From Acanthornis magna (taxonomy: Eukaryota > Chordata > Aves > Passeriformes > Acanthizidae), in NCBI GenBank assembly GCA_036785705.1, contig JAWUZG010000001.1:992001-1056000 (forward strand): a DNA stretch of 64,000 bases, written 5' to 3'. The translations under genes were made by a program, and so were the position numbers. Position 1 is the stretch's first letter. Each line of letters opens with the position of its first letter. The notes under the pieces were generated by a model, which ran no database searches, was not told the DNA's origin, and saw only the letters and a program-made list of their open reading frames with translations. Of this stretch, positions 20,561-32,159 are shown in pieces.

Positions 20561-22789
20561 TTGGTGGAATTGCAGGAAAGAGCTGCTGGGAATGCCAGTG
20601 GCCATTGATAATGGATTCTAGGGTGGAATCCTCAGCCTTTCCAGCAGATACATGTACAGACAGGTCTTAAAAACAGGGAATTTGTTCTTTGCTATCTCCT
20701 TAGGTCTCCTCATAACAGTTGCTTCAACCTGACCTAAACACAGGCTGTGCCCAAGGATATGGCTCAGCTTTTCTCCCCACGTCTCACTGCAGCCTCCCAA
20801 TCTCTTCCAGCACAGCCTGATGTCTCTTTAGAGCAGATTTCTCTAAAAGCAACCTCTCTTTTCCCTGCTTGACCACCGAGTTTGCAGCTGCATCCATTCC
20901 CTGGTCTGAGCGACCCAGCAGGGATGTGGGGACCTGTCCTGAGCAGCAATGATGAGGCTGTGTGGGGATGGAGTGCAGCAACTGCACTTTGGAGAGGATA
21001 AAGAGGCTGGGAAATCATAGCCAGGCTGCTTGGGAAGAGATTAAGGCTGGATTCACATGAATGTACAGAGACAACTGCACTGCCCGTGTGGGTTTCCGCC
21101 CCAGCTCCCAGAATAGCCAGCACAGAGGTATGAACATTTCTAGGGGTGCATCACCCCCTGTTAAAGAGGATATTTTAAATAAATCCAAACCCATCCCGGA
21201 ACTGCAGTTTTGCACTGTGATTACACAAAGATGGCCAAGGTCTGTCCTACCTCTGATGTTATCAGATATTCAGTGAAAAGGACCTAGATTTTAGGGTTTG
21301 ATCCAGGAGCAGATGCATTCATTTCTAACAGTGATGACAGCTGGGAAAGACAGTGAGGACCCCACACCAAAACCATCGACTCCGAAATTTGCTTGGAAAT
21401 GGAAATGGGAAAAGGGTCCACTGCACAGGAACACCCCTCAGCACTTTTTAATTCACACATCAAGGAGGAGAAAAATTCTTACACCAAAAGAAGAATCTCT
21501 CTCAGATATGCCTTTTGTTTTTCAGTAGACAGTGTGAATTTATCTACCCTGGCAAGGCTTTTAAAGCTGAAACCCTTGTTATCTGTGCAAACTGGAAAGA
21601 GAAGCAGATCAGACCCACCAAATCTCTATTTGGATTAAACCCCTCCAGGTCCTGTCCCTGAAGCCAGGTCAAACCCCTTTTTTTCCTCACATTTAATGAA
21701 TTTTTGTCATGTGTGGTTCTGAAACAAAGCAATCTTTCTCACTTGTACTGTTGGAAAATGCCCAACTATCCAGTTTACTCACGTTTATAAAACTTTTTCC
21801 TTTTTCTGTACATTTTTTTGTGTACAGATTATTAAAAGCAACTTGTCAATTTTGCTTCCTTATTTTCCTGGAAAGCTTCTGGTTAATTTATTTTCCTGTG
21901 TCACTTCATTTCTGTAACACCTGGGGCACACAAGCTCAAAAGAAATGCTTTCAAAGTAATTATCCCCTGTGTACTTATTTATAAATTTATAAATTTTAAT
22001 TCTGTCTTATATTTTCAGTTTTTAATTGTCTCCTAACAAACACAGACCAAATTAGAAGTGGCAGAGCCCTGTTCATCAAACACTGCACACAAAATTCTTT
22101 CAAGAGCTTTTCAATGTAATGTGGGAAATAAAAGTATCTTGAACTGAAGTGTAGCTGCAATATGTCCTTTAGCCTCTTGCTCATTAGCACAGCAATTTCT
22201 GTATTTCTGCATGATTTTGGCACTGGTTCACAGATTTCTTGCTATGGCCTTTTGGGTGTTTTTTGGTGCTTTTTTAATGACACAGGTGGAGCGTTCCTTA
22301 AATACTTCACCATCTTGTACCAGGATGTTTTTTAATGCATTAACTTCCTGCCAGTGCCAGCATCTGCACCTATTTTTTACTTTCTCTCTCTTAAAAACAA
22401 AGAAAAAATCCCAAGGAGGGGTACAGACTTACAAAGAAATTTCTTCTGCAGGCACATTTTCATGCTATGATGAACCTCGTTCAGCAATTGAGGTATTTAA
22501 TGTCTTTGCTTAATCCAGAAATCTGCTCAGGGTATTTGGACCCTGGATTACAGAAATGTTGGGCTGGAAAAGAGCATTTCACTCACCCTTCTGGCACCCA
22601 GCAGACTGTGTCTACATCATCCTTGATGTGTCTGTCTGGCCATCTGTCAGCAATGAAGCTTCTCGTGTGCTTGGAGTTACCACACACTCCTCAAAAAAGT
22701 GGCAAATTTGTCACAGGGGCCTCAGATCATAACTGGAGTCCACACTGGACATGCACACCTTATTTCTGGGTGAAAAAAAGGATTTTGGA

Positions 22790-22922
22790 AATGAAGGACA
22801 AGCTGGATGGGGCTTGGAGTAACCTCGGTCTAGTGGAAAGTGTCCCTGCCCATGGCAGGTGTTGGAATGAGATGATCTTTACGGACCCTTCCAACCCAAA
22901 CCATTCTGTGATTCTATGTATT
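22790..22922 (+). mobile_element. CR1 LINE 3' fragment
   Basis: aagctggatggggcttggag, gtgtccctgcccatggcag, gaatgagatgatcttta and accattctgtgattctatg: sense CR1 end. Confidence 0.93.
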
Positions 22923-25689
22923 TTAGGAAACTCATTTTGATTTAGGATTGTCCCGTGTTTCTCCAGAGCATGCGCTATTATTTAAGGACAATTAGTGTTT
23001 TCTCCTCATTCCTCTGCAGCACTGGACATTTCCTACCAGGAAAGAGGAACTGCAAAAAGATTCCTGACTGCCAGATAATTCATTTTAGGCACCCCAACAG
23101 CACGAGGCCAGCTCTGGTCCACAGCCCTCAGCTGCCTCCTCCTTGCCTGAAACCCTCCCAGGAAGTCTGCAGGAATCTCTGCCCCTGTGAGCACTGGCCC
23201 AGTTCACATTTCATAATGAATAACACCAGGGATATCTCAGGTAATTCAGCCTTTTCCACACCCTTGCAGCTTCACAGTAATGCTGCTAAATAAAATAACA
23301 TAAATATATATTAAAACCAGAAATATTTCTTTTGCACAGCAGAAGCTGTAGATCTACAGCTCCTGCCTTCATTCTCTGCTCCACCAATTTTTGCTGCCGT
23401 GGCTTCACCACAATCACCCCCAGTTGTTGTTGTTTTTGTTTCTGTCAATCCCAGGTGCCACATCTCTTGTCAGCACCATCCCAACTCCAACTTCTATGTC
23501 TTTCCCATTCCCAATGAATCTGGACTCCAGCCACCTCCTATAATAAACTCTGATATACCATTCCCTCTTCTTCAGTCATACTCAATTTAAAACTACACTT
23601 ATATTTAAATAAAGACGCTCCGGCTCCAGTTAGGCTGGAATTCCTCTTCCCATTTATAGTCTGTTGTCCTGTTCTCAGTGTCAGAGCTTCAGATCAGTTC
23701 CTGGGAGACTTTCCACCTCTTCATGTCTTCCCACTCCACTCACCATTTAACTCACATCAAGTGCATTTTTTTATCCACCAGTTTCTTTCTGTGCTTTTGC
23801 ACAGAGAAAATTAATTTTAGCCCTAAGTGCTGAGGTTTTTTGGGATGGAGGGTTTTTTTTGTTGTTTTCTGGTTTGGTCTGGGTTTTTTTCATATCACTA
23901 TTTGGCTGTTTAAGCAAAACCTTCATGAGTTCATCTTCACAGTGTGAAAATGTAAATCATGAACAAGCAGAGGATATCTGCTTCACCTCAGCATCACTGT
24001 CCCAGCTCAGCTGAGCAGTGCAGAGCCCAGGGAATGTGCTGTCCCTCCTCCTGCACACACCACGGGCCAGAGAAAAGCTCAGCCACACACTCAGATGTCC
24101 AGGTACACTCACAAAATCCCAGACTGGGACACTCTGAAGGACCTTTCCCTCTCCTCTTCACCCAAACCAATCAATTCCCAACACCCAGCTTTAGAAATTC
24201 ACTCTCCTACCTACTCTATATACATTTGCATGTGGACTGTTCACCCCAGGCCCTCTTCACAAACAGCAGAAAGAAAGAGACCTGCTGGGTTTTCAATTTC
24301 CATTATCTCCATGTCGCTGACTAAAATGGGTCAAATGCCTGGTGACCTCAAATGGCTCTTTCTGCCCAGGGCTGAGGGAGGCTGGCAGCTGGTTCAGGTG
24401 GAGGAGTCTGTCTGACATCCCAGCTTCTGTGATAAGAGGGGATGGCTCCCACAGGGGGGTCTCACCTGCCAGAAGCTGAGCAAATGCAGAGATCAGCTTA
24501 TGGGTGGTTTTTCTGCGTTGAAACCCACAGGAGCTAACACATGTGGGTTTGCAGCTTTGCCTAAGTACGACAGACTGAATCAAAACGCACTGAAACCTTT
24601 ATTTGCTTTCTGTGGGGTTTGAATCTGCTCTATAAATAAGGCAGAAGGACAGTGCTAACCACTAGGAACTGGGAAAACTGACAGAAGCTGTATAATTGAA
24701 TTTTCTAATGATGAGATTTGGTAAAAGCACCGTCCTTTCCAATTGCACCACAAAACACATTGCAGAGAATCACCTTCCTTTGACGGAGGAGGGGAACAGG
24801 GCGAAAAAGAACTGTTTTCAGGAGCTCTTTATTTACTTAAACAACGTTTTAATCATTTTAATAACGATGTCTGTGGTTGTCCTGACACACTCCCCTGGCC
24901 TGAGCTGAAAACGGAAGCTGGAGGATGCCCCTCTTTACTATTTCACCCGTGTTGTAAATCAAAACATAAATAGCAAGAGTTACTGTAAGGGTGGGAGGGG
25001 AAAACCTGGGTAAATTCAGCCCTCAACACGTGCACGGTCCTTCAAGACAAGCAACAGTGACTCCCACAGCTGCACTTGTCTTTGTTCTCCGTGGAGAAGT
25101 AGGGCACGACCTTGTCCAAATCCCATTCACAAGTCAGAACAGATCTCCGTAAGCCTCAGCTGTTCTTTCTGTTCTTTCTGTTCTTGACATATCAGCCCCA
25201 AAATGACTCCCCTCTCACTCAGATTCTCCTCCCACCTCAGCCATTCCTGACTTTTGCTACTGATTTAGGTGAGAAAGAGGAGCACATAGAAGCACCACAG
25301 CAAAGTGAAACGACCACATCAAAAAACTCCTCAGAAGAAAACGCTTGGATCCAAGTGAAAAATTAATCACGTGCGAGTTTAGTTTGGAAACAAAAGTTAA
25401 GCTTCTGCTCCCAAAGCACTTGCAGAAGTCTGGAGTCAGGTTCCTGGGGATTTACCTCACCAGGTGATCCCAAATCTTGGGAATGTGACAGCCATCCTGC
25501 TGCTGGCTGTGGTGTCCCTGAGTATCCCTGGGGATCGTTATCTGCTCTTTAAAAAACTACAGGATCATGAAAAGACCAAGCTGAATCAGGACTTCACTTG
25601 CACCAAGGCAAAGCTGCAACACACCAGCATGGCTCAGGAAAGTCACTCCAGCTTTATGTGAGTGTGTTTGATCTCCTTCCCCATCCCTG

Positions 25690-25822
25690 CAAGTGTTCAA
25701 GGCCAGGATCTGAGCAACCTGATCGAGTGCAAGGTGTCCCTGCCATGGCAGGGGGGTTGGAATGAGATGATCTTTAAAGTGCTTTCCAACCCAAACCATT
25801 CAATGATTCAATGATTCTATGG
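25690..25822 (+). mobile_element. CR1 LINE 3' fragment
   Basis: gtgttcaaggccaggatctg, gtgtccctgccatggcagg, gatgatctttaaagtgc and a tail of ttcaatgattcaatgattct: sense CR1 with repeated octamer tail. Confidence 0.93.
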
Positions 25823-26904
25823 CAATCCTGCTGCCACTAGCAGGATTCTCTCTCTCTTTTACTTTTTGATTTTGGTTTTTGTTTCTTTCGTTTTGTTTCA
25901 TTTGGGTTTTTTGTTAAAAAAACCAAGGCCACGTATCTGGGCAGTTTATATAGATTGCAGGTTAAATCTGGCCTCTCAAACAGAGGTATTTAGCCCAAAT
26001 GAGGCAACTGCTGTTGTGTGTTTGATCCCAAGGAAAGAACTGGGTACAAAGTGGTGAGTTATTGCACCGATGGGGACCGACAGGGATAAAATATTCCCCT
26101 ACTAAACCCAAGAAAAACCTTGCTGTCAGTTGCTCCTTGGAAGCCCCAGGAAATAACTGAATGGAAATGCATTGGTCATCTTTAACTAAATTCCTACAAG
26201 ACACAACAGCACCGTTCACAGTCAAAAACACCTTTGCCATGGACCAAAATATTTCCATGAAAGAACTTAAAAACCCTGAACATATTCTGTGTTTTGGAAA
26301 GGAAAACACAGAAAGCACACCTTTCTCTTGTCCTCCGAAGCCATCTGAGTCTGTAACACTGATGTTTCCAGCTTAGATCCTGCTGTTTTAACACCTTACC
26401 TGGGAGCAGGTCACTGCACCCAGGAAGAGCTGGAATCTTGCTACACACAAGGCAGCAACACCTCTTCCTTCTTTCCATCCCCTTCCTTTACCTTTTCTAT
26501 TTCCAGATGTACCACGGCTTTGCTGTGCTTGCTTTCACTCATATACACTGTATATAAGAATGTATATGTATATAGAATTAAATTATTTTTATGGATTCAT
26601 GTGCTTTCTCATCCCCAGCTCCTGTCATGGCAGTTGGAATTATGGAGACAGCCCTCCCACCACCATGTTGGCTGATAATTATCATGTGATAAGTACAGAG
26701 GGTTTTTAATGTCATTTTTGGATTCCTTTACATATCATGGAAGATGTTCCGACTTCTCCCCTAGATATCACATCAAGTACTTTCCTTTAACTGCCCATGG
26801 CTGGCAACACTGGATAGAAACTGAATTTTTTAATCTTTTTAGGTGCCTTGTCTATGCCAGGAGATGATCCTTTGGTAAACGAATACAGATTTCTCATTAA
26901 AAAA

Positions 26905-27045
26905 CCCTGGAAGAGTCCAAGGCAAGGTTGGATGGGGCTTGGAACAAGCTGGGATAGTGGAAGGTGTCCCTGCCCATGGCACAGGGTTAGAACTCGATGG
27001 GCTTGAAGGTCTCTTCCAACCCAAACCATTCTGTGATCTATGATT
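26905..27045 (+). mobile_element. CR1 LINE 3' fragment
   Basis: aaggcaaggttggatggggc, tagtggaaggtgtccctgcc and ccaacccaaaccattctgtg: sense CR1 end. Confidence 0.93.
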
Positions 27046-30000
27046 CAAACAGCATCAGGCTGAATATGATCCACGGATGGCCCCAAGATTCATAACCTCC
27101 CTGTCCTCACTCATTTATCATCCAGATTTTTTTTTTGCCTTTTAGGGTTGGTATTTCCTATGCACATGCTCTGATTATTTTGTATTTCCTGCAGATAAGT
27201 GGGACGATAAGGAAAATAGGATAGACTTCTTCATAATGAATGCCAAGCAAATTAAATGCCTTAACAACTGAGGCAGTTGATTACAGCCCAAAATGGGTCA
27301 AATGTGATGTGGAAATGACCATTTACTAAAAAAACACCCAGAAAGATGTCACATAGAGTTTATCCCCTGTACATCTCATGGCCCAGATAAATATCAAGAA
27401 AGCTATAATTGAGAGATAATTGAGCCCTACATTCTCACCACACGTGGCACCGGGGTGAGAGAGCTGGGGCACAGTTTTGTGAAAGCTGCACCATTTTCTT
27501 TACATCACACCCTGGGTACATCCTTTAAAACCGTATGCTTATTCCACTCAGCATTTCTGCCCAAAAGGAGCAAACCCAGCACATATTCTCATGCATAGGT
27601 GGAAATAAAAATATTCCCAAATGGGATGGTGCCATTCTGCCCCAGCAAACTGCTCTGAAGCAAGGATGTTATTAAAAAGTACGATACAAACCAGAGGAAT
27701 TATCCATTGCTAAGACAACTGGGCGTGATTTAAAAAGGAATTTGGGTTCCTTCCACTCACATCATGACAGTTAAAAAATGTTATCTCTGCTGCTGGATGT
27801 GATCTGGCTGATGGTGAGAGATTAAAAATCTCCAACAGGCCCAATAAATAACAACATTAACACAAAGAAGCAGTGCTGCAGATAAATCACAAAATTGACA
27901 CAAGCAAGCCACGATACAATAAAAACACTTTGCAGTTGGCTACAGAGAAGGGTTTGCAGCTTAGGCAGCCTTTGCCAATGTTTTCCTCTCAACCAGGAGT
28001 CGGATGCAAGGCATGGAGGCAAAGAGAGAACAACAGCACGGGATGGAAACAAACTGTCAGTGAGTGTTTGCAGGCTGCTTCCTTTGTCAATCACCACCGT
28101 GATCTGGAGAAGGTTTCTGTGTGAGGACAGGCATGTGAGCAATCCTGTGAGGGAGCTGTGCAAAGCTGCAGGTACCTGTGACTACAGGATCAGGGCTCTG
28201 GTTGGTCCCACAGATCATTTCACACATACAGGTTTTGGATGTTCACACTCCCGTGATGACTTTCTCTTCCTTTTCTATGTTAAGAGTCACTTTCTCAAAG
28301 CTCAGGCAAAGAACAACACTCTGTTTACACAATTCCTGGCTTCAGCAAAACGGGAAGCAACAGCAGAATCTGCAGCCAAGTGTTTTAACTTGGATCCACA
28401 AACATATGCATAAAAAAAGCCAAGAGCAGAACAGCCCTCCTGACAAAGCCTGGAAGGTGTTTTGTGCTTCACCTCCCTCCCAGGCTGCTGGAGAGTTCTT
28501 TGCAATTAAACTCAGATAATAAGAAAAGAAACCAAAAAGTCACCATCAGAAGTAATATTCACCATATCATTTCCTTCAGACCAAAGTGAGAGGATAAACA
28601 GAGACTAACCTGGAAGAGATCCCAAGGAAGGAAAATACAAACTTGGCATGCTGGGAAAGCTAAGCTGCTTCTCTTGCTCCCTCCATCCCTCCTTCCTCTC
28701 CCTCTAAACCTTTCCTTTGAGCTCTCCACCTCTGATGGGACACTGAGCCCCACACTGCTTCTGTGAGCAGCTCTGAGAGTCAACCAAGTTACTTTCTTTG
28801 AAAGGAAACACATTTGAGGCAGAATAAAAAACCTCACTTAGCTCCACCCTGGCTGTGTAATAACCCTCACAGCTCTCTGAGGGTGGAAAAAAAATGCAAA
28901 AGGTTTCCCCAGTGTAGCAGCATGAGTACAAAACCAGCCTGGGCACAGGGGGCTGCTGAGCTGCAGGGTTCAGGAGAGAGACCTGAATCTTCAATAGGGC
29001 TTAAAAAAAAAAAAAAATCACAAAATACATGTAGAAGTGAGGAGAAAGTCAAACTAAACTCTGCACTGCCTGTGTCAGTGAAACTGGGGCATCATCTTAA
29101 GGCAGAGAGGCTTTCCAGTCCAAAACCTCTGCACAGGCTGAGCATCACTTGCTTAATTCACCACATGTCCTCACAGGGCTTGGCTAAAAAGTCATGTGGG
29201 GAAAATGAGGGGCTCAGGGAGCCTTGGAAAGCAAAGGCTGGTGGACACCAAAGTCTCATGTCCAGCTGAGACAGCAAAAAAAAAAAGACAGAGGCAACAA
29301 CATGGAGCCCACAGGGGATTCGGATTCAGCTCTGATGTCAGAGGTTCAGGCAATGGCAGCTCCACGGTGAGCTCCAGGAAAGCAGAATCTCAGGAGGCCA
29401 TCTGATACTTCAGCTGAACGCAGCCCGGCCCCACCACAACCAGGTGGGACAGGAACCTCCCTGGAGCAGGTGCTCCTTGCTGGTCCCTCAACTCCGCTCC
29501 TAAAGCACACTCTCCAGAAACTCAGGATGCCTGGTGGCCTCAACAGGGATGTGGAGTCCTTTCTTCAATTAAAAAGAAGGATAAAAAAAGAAATATAAAA
29601 AAATATGCATCCAGGGCCTCAAGGCCCTGGCTGTTCAAAATTACAAAAGTTCGAACATTGCCCTTTTCACTGCAAATAGTTCTGCCTCCCCCCGCCTTTT
29701 TTTTTTTTTAATAGCAAGTTCAGTGAAACTTTATCTCTTCCTGCCCTAGTAACCCTACTAAATAATCTGCTGTTAGCATGACTCAATTGAGTGGCTTTCA
29801 GCTGCTGAAGTCGGTTTTTTTGCTACTGTTCTTTCATGGCTGGAAATTTAAAAAAAAAAAAAATAAAGAAAAAAAAAAAGCTTTCCCCCTCTGCAAAGTA
29901 TCACACTACTGGAGATTAAAGTACAGCCGAGAAGTTGGTTACCTGCCTTGTAGTTTCACTTAAAAAGGATCCGATTACACCCTAGAGTTTAACTTTATTC

Positions 30001-30749
30001 GCGTTCAATGTGCACGCAGGGAGCGCGGCCAGGCTGGGGCTCCGAGTCCCCTCCTCCGAAAGGAAATGAGTTCGAACACCGCGGAGCGGAGGAGGGATGG
30101 AGGCACTTTATTCCTCTTTAACTGCCCGAATCTGCCTCCAAACTTATCGCAGCTCTTGTTTCTAGAACATTACAAACTCGATCCAAAAGTGACATACTCA
30201 TTGATATACCAACATCGCATCTAAAGCTAGACTTCTATCTGGCTAATAATATATTCTGTGACCATGAAACACCTACAAAACATCACTGAGCCCTACACGG
30301 GAAAGTGTTTTCCCTCTATACTTTCCCTAGTTTGTTCACCGTGTTGACTAAGGATGTTTGCAATCGTTTTACATTGTGTTTCTCACTTTCCCCTTTCCTT
30401 TGTTGCCTGAAGATACACGGGAGAAAACAACACTTTTTTAAAGGCAGGAAAATGGCACAAACACTAGCTAGAGACAACAGGTGTAGACGCTGAAAGTAAT
30501 TTAGACTCTTATTTAAGGAAAAAAAAATAAAATAAAATAGTGAAACACAACTCTCCGGACAAACGTCAAGATTTAAAATCCCGTCCCAGGAGAGCCGATG
30601 GCTGCAGCGGAGCGCCCAGTGACAATGAAATGCCGACAGCACCAAGTAGTGCCCTCAATTTGCCCTGTGCTGCTGCACAGGCTCTCCCTCCGGGGGTCCA
30701 CCAGCCCCCGGCACATCGCCCTGCGGCGGGACAGCCTGCCCGACCCTGC

Positions 30750-30992
30750 CCGCGCATCCCCGAGCATCCCCCGAGCATCCCCTCCACATCCCCGCGCATC
30801 TCAGCGCATCCCCCGCGCATCCCCCGAGCATCTCAGCGCATCCCCCGAGCATCCCCCAAGCATCCCCCGAGCATCCCCCGAGCATCCCCCGAGCATCCCC
30901 CGAGCATCCCCCGAGCATCTCCCGCGCATCCCCAAGCATCCCCAAGCATCCCCCAAGCATCTCCCGCGCATCCCCGAGCATCCTCCGCGCAT
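30750..30992 (-). repeat. 10-11 bp minisatellite, G-rich on gene strand
   Basis: About 22 copies of a 10-11 base unit (plus strand gcatcccccga, with variants gcatctcagc, gcatcccccaa and gcatctcccgc). On the minus strand, the PRKCQ sense strand, runs of five G recur every 11 bases with the 6-base spacer ATGCTC between them. Long ORFs through it (GMLGGCSGDAR type repeats) come from the repeat and are not genes. Confidence 0.95.
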
Positions 30993-31016
30993 CCCTTCCC
31001 GCTCCGCCGGCGGTAC

Positions 31017-31120
31017 CTGCTGCCCGCGGAGCGCAGCGCGGCTCGGCTCGGATCAGCTCGATCAGCTGGACTCGGCTCGGCTCGGATCAGTCCGGTTCGG
31101 CTCAGTTCAGCTCTGCTCGG
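31017..31120 (-). other. PRKCQ: Candidate untranslated exon 1 of PRKCQ (donor only)
   Basis: Since exon 2 has only eight bases of 5'UTR after a good acceptor, an upstream non-coding exon must exist. In the CpG-rich block the gene strand reads GGGCAGCAG|GTACCG, with the donor at 31016. GTACCG is only a fair donor (C at +5). A rival is CAAGGCAG|GTAACC at 29942. The right edge given here is arbitrary; the transcription start cannot be seen. Confidence 0.3.
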
Positions 31121-31129
31121 CGCAGCCTA

Positions 31130-31947
31130 GTTCAGTTCAGCTCGGCTTGGCTTGAGCCCAGCCCCGCCCGGCTCGGCTGAGCTCCGCCCGGTTTAGCCCA
31201 GAGCAGCTTAGCCCGGCTCCGCTGAGCTCCGCCCGTCTCGGCTCAACCCGGCTCGGCTCAGCCCGGCTCGCCTGAGCTCTGCCCGGCTCAGCCCGGCTCG
31301 GCTCCGCTGAGCTCTGCCCGGCTCCTCCCGTCTCGGCTCGGCCCGGCTTGGCTCCGCTGAGCTCCGCCCGTCTCGGCTCAGCCCGGCCCGGCTCAACCCG
31401 GCTCGGCTCAGCTCGGCTCGGCTCCGCTGAGCTCTGCCCGGCTCCTCCCGGCTCAGCCCGGCCCGGCTCAGCCCGGCCCGGCTCCGCTGAGCTCTGCCCG
31501 GCTCCTCCCGGCTCAGCCCGGCTCGGCTCAGCCCGGCTCGGCTCCGCTGAGCTCCGCCCGTCTCGGCTCAGCCCGGCCCGGTTCCGCTGAGCTCCGCCCG
31601 GCTCCTCCCGGCTCAGCCCGGCTCGGCTCAGCCCGGCTCGGCTCCGCTGAGCTCTGCCCGGCTCCTCCCGGCTCCTCCCGGCTCAGCCTGGCTCGGCTCA
31701 GCCCGGCCCGGCTCCGCTGAGCTCTGCCCGGCTCCTCCCGGCTCAGCCCGGCTCGGCTCAGCTCGGCTCGGCTCCGCTGAGCTCTGCCCGGCTCCTCCCG
31801 GCTCCTCCCGGCTCAGCCCGGCCCGGTTCCGCTGAGCTCCGCCCGGCTCCTCCCGGCTCAGCCCGGCTCGGCTCAGCCCGGCCCGGCTCCGCTGAGCTCT
31901 GCCCGGCTCCTCCCGGCTCCTCCCGGCTCAGCCCGGCTCGGCTCAGC
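31130..31947. repeat. Decamer-built minisatellite with 60 bp higher-order period
   Basis: An array of related 10-base blocks: gctcctcccg, gctcagcccg, gctcggctca, gcccggctcg or gcccggcccg, gctccgctga, gctctgcccg. From about 31381 the order of six decamers repeats with a 60-base period; 31441-31500 and 31501-31560 differ at only a few positions. Elsewhere whole decamers are added or lost, so the register changes in steps of ten. Left of 31260 the units are more degenerate. Long ORFs in all frames across it are artefacts. Confidence 0.95.
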
Positions 31948-32019
31948 GCTGCCGCCGCCCCCGCAGGGAAGCAGCGCACCCCGGGCCGTCCGCAGCCACC
32001 GCCGCGCTGCCCTCGCTGC

Positions 32020-32044
32020 CTCTTCCTCCTCCTCCTCCTCCTCG
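32020..32044. repeat. (TCC)n microsatellite
   Basis: A run of tcc triplets (tcctcctcctcctcctcctc) in the right part of the CpG-rich block, close to gccgcc-rich sequence. It is a purine/pyrimidine tract common near promoters. Confidence 0.85.
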
Positions 32045-32159
32045 GCGCCACCCCGCTCCGTGCCCCCTCCCCGCCCCCCGGGTGTCCTCTGGTGTTTGCC
32101 CCCAAAAATGCCGATCCTGGGGGCTGGGCGTGCTGGGAGCATCGTGTCCGTCCCGCACG

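Larger units (their letters stand above)
14693..31016 (-). other. Probable PRKCQ intron 1
   Basis: About 16.3 kb if exon 1 ends at 31017. Contents found: a CpG-enriched patch at about 14770-14970, an AP-1-like site at 15039, a 24 bp tandem repeat (15335-15452), AT-rich tracts near 17105-17265, CR1 fragments at 18015, 22790, 25690 and 26905, and poly-A or poly-T runs (for example 29005-29020, 29850-29880). The other stretches hold ORFs up to 172 codons with no recognisable domain. Confidence 0.6.

Noticed and set aside
22467..22940. 157-codon plus-strand ORF
   Set aside because: It ends inside a CR1 fragment, and no domain is seen in the rest.
27895..28413. 172-codon plus-strand ORF in intron 1
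   Set aside because: No recognisable domain and no splice or start context. Open frames of this size occur by chance in a 64 kb window.
30540..31155. ORFs of 185-196 codons on the plus strand and several on the minus strand
   Set aside because: They run through the 10-11 bp minisatellite and the CpG-rich gap. The peptides are only Pro/Ser/His or Gly/Met/Cys repeat translations.
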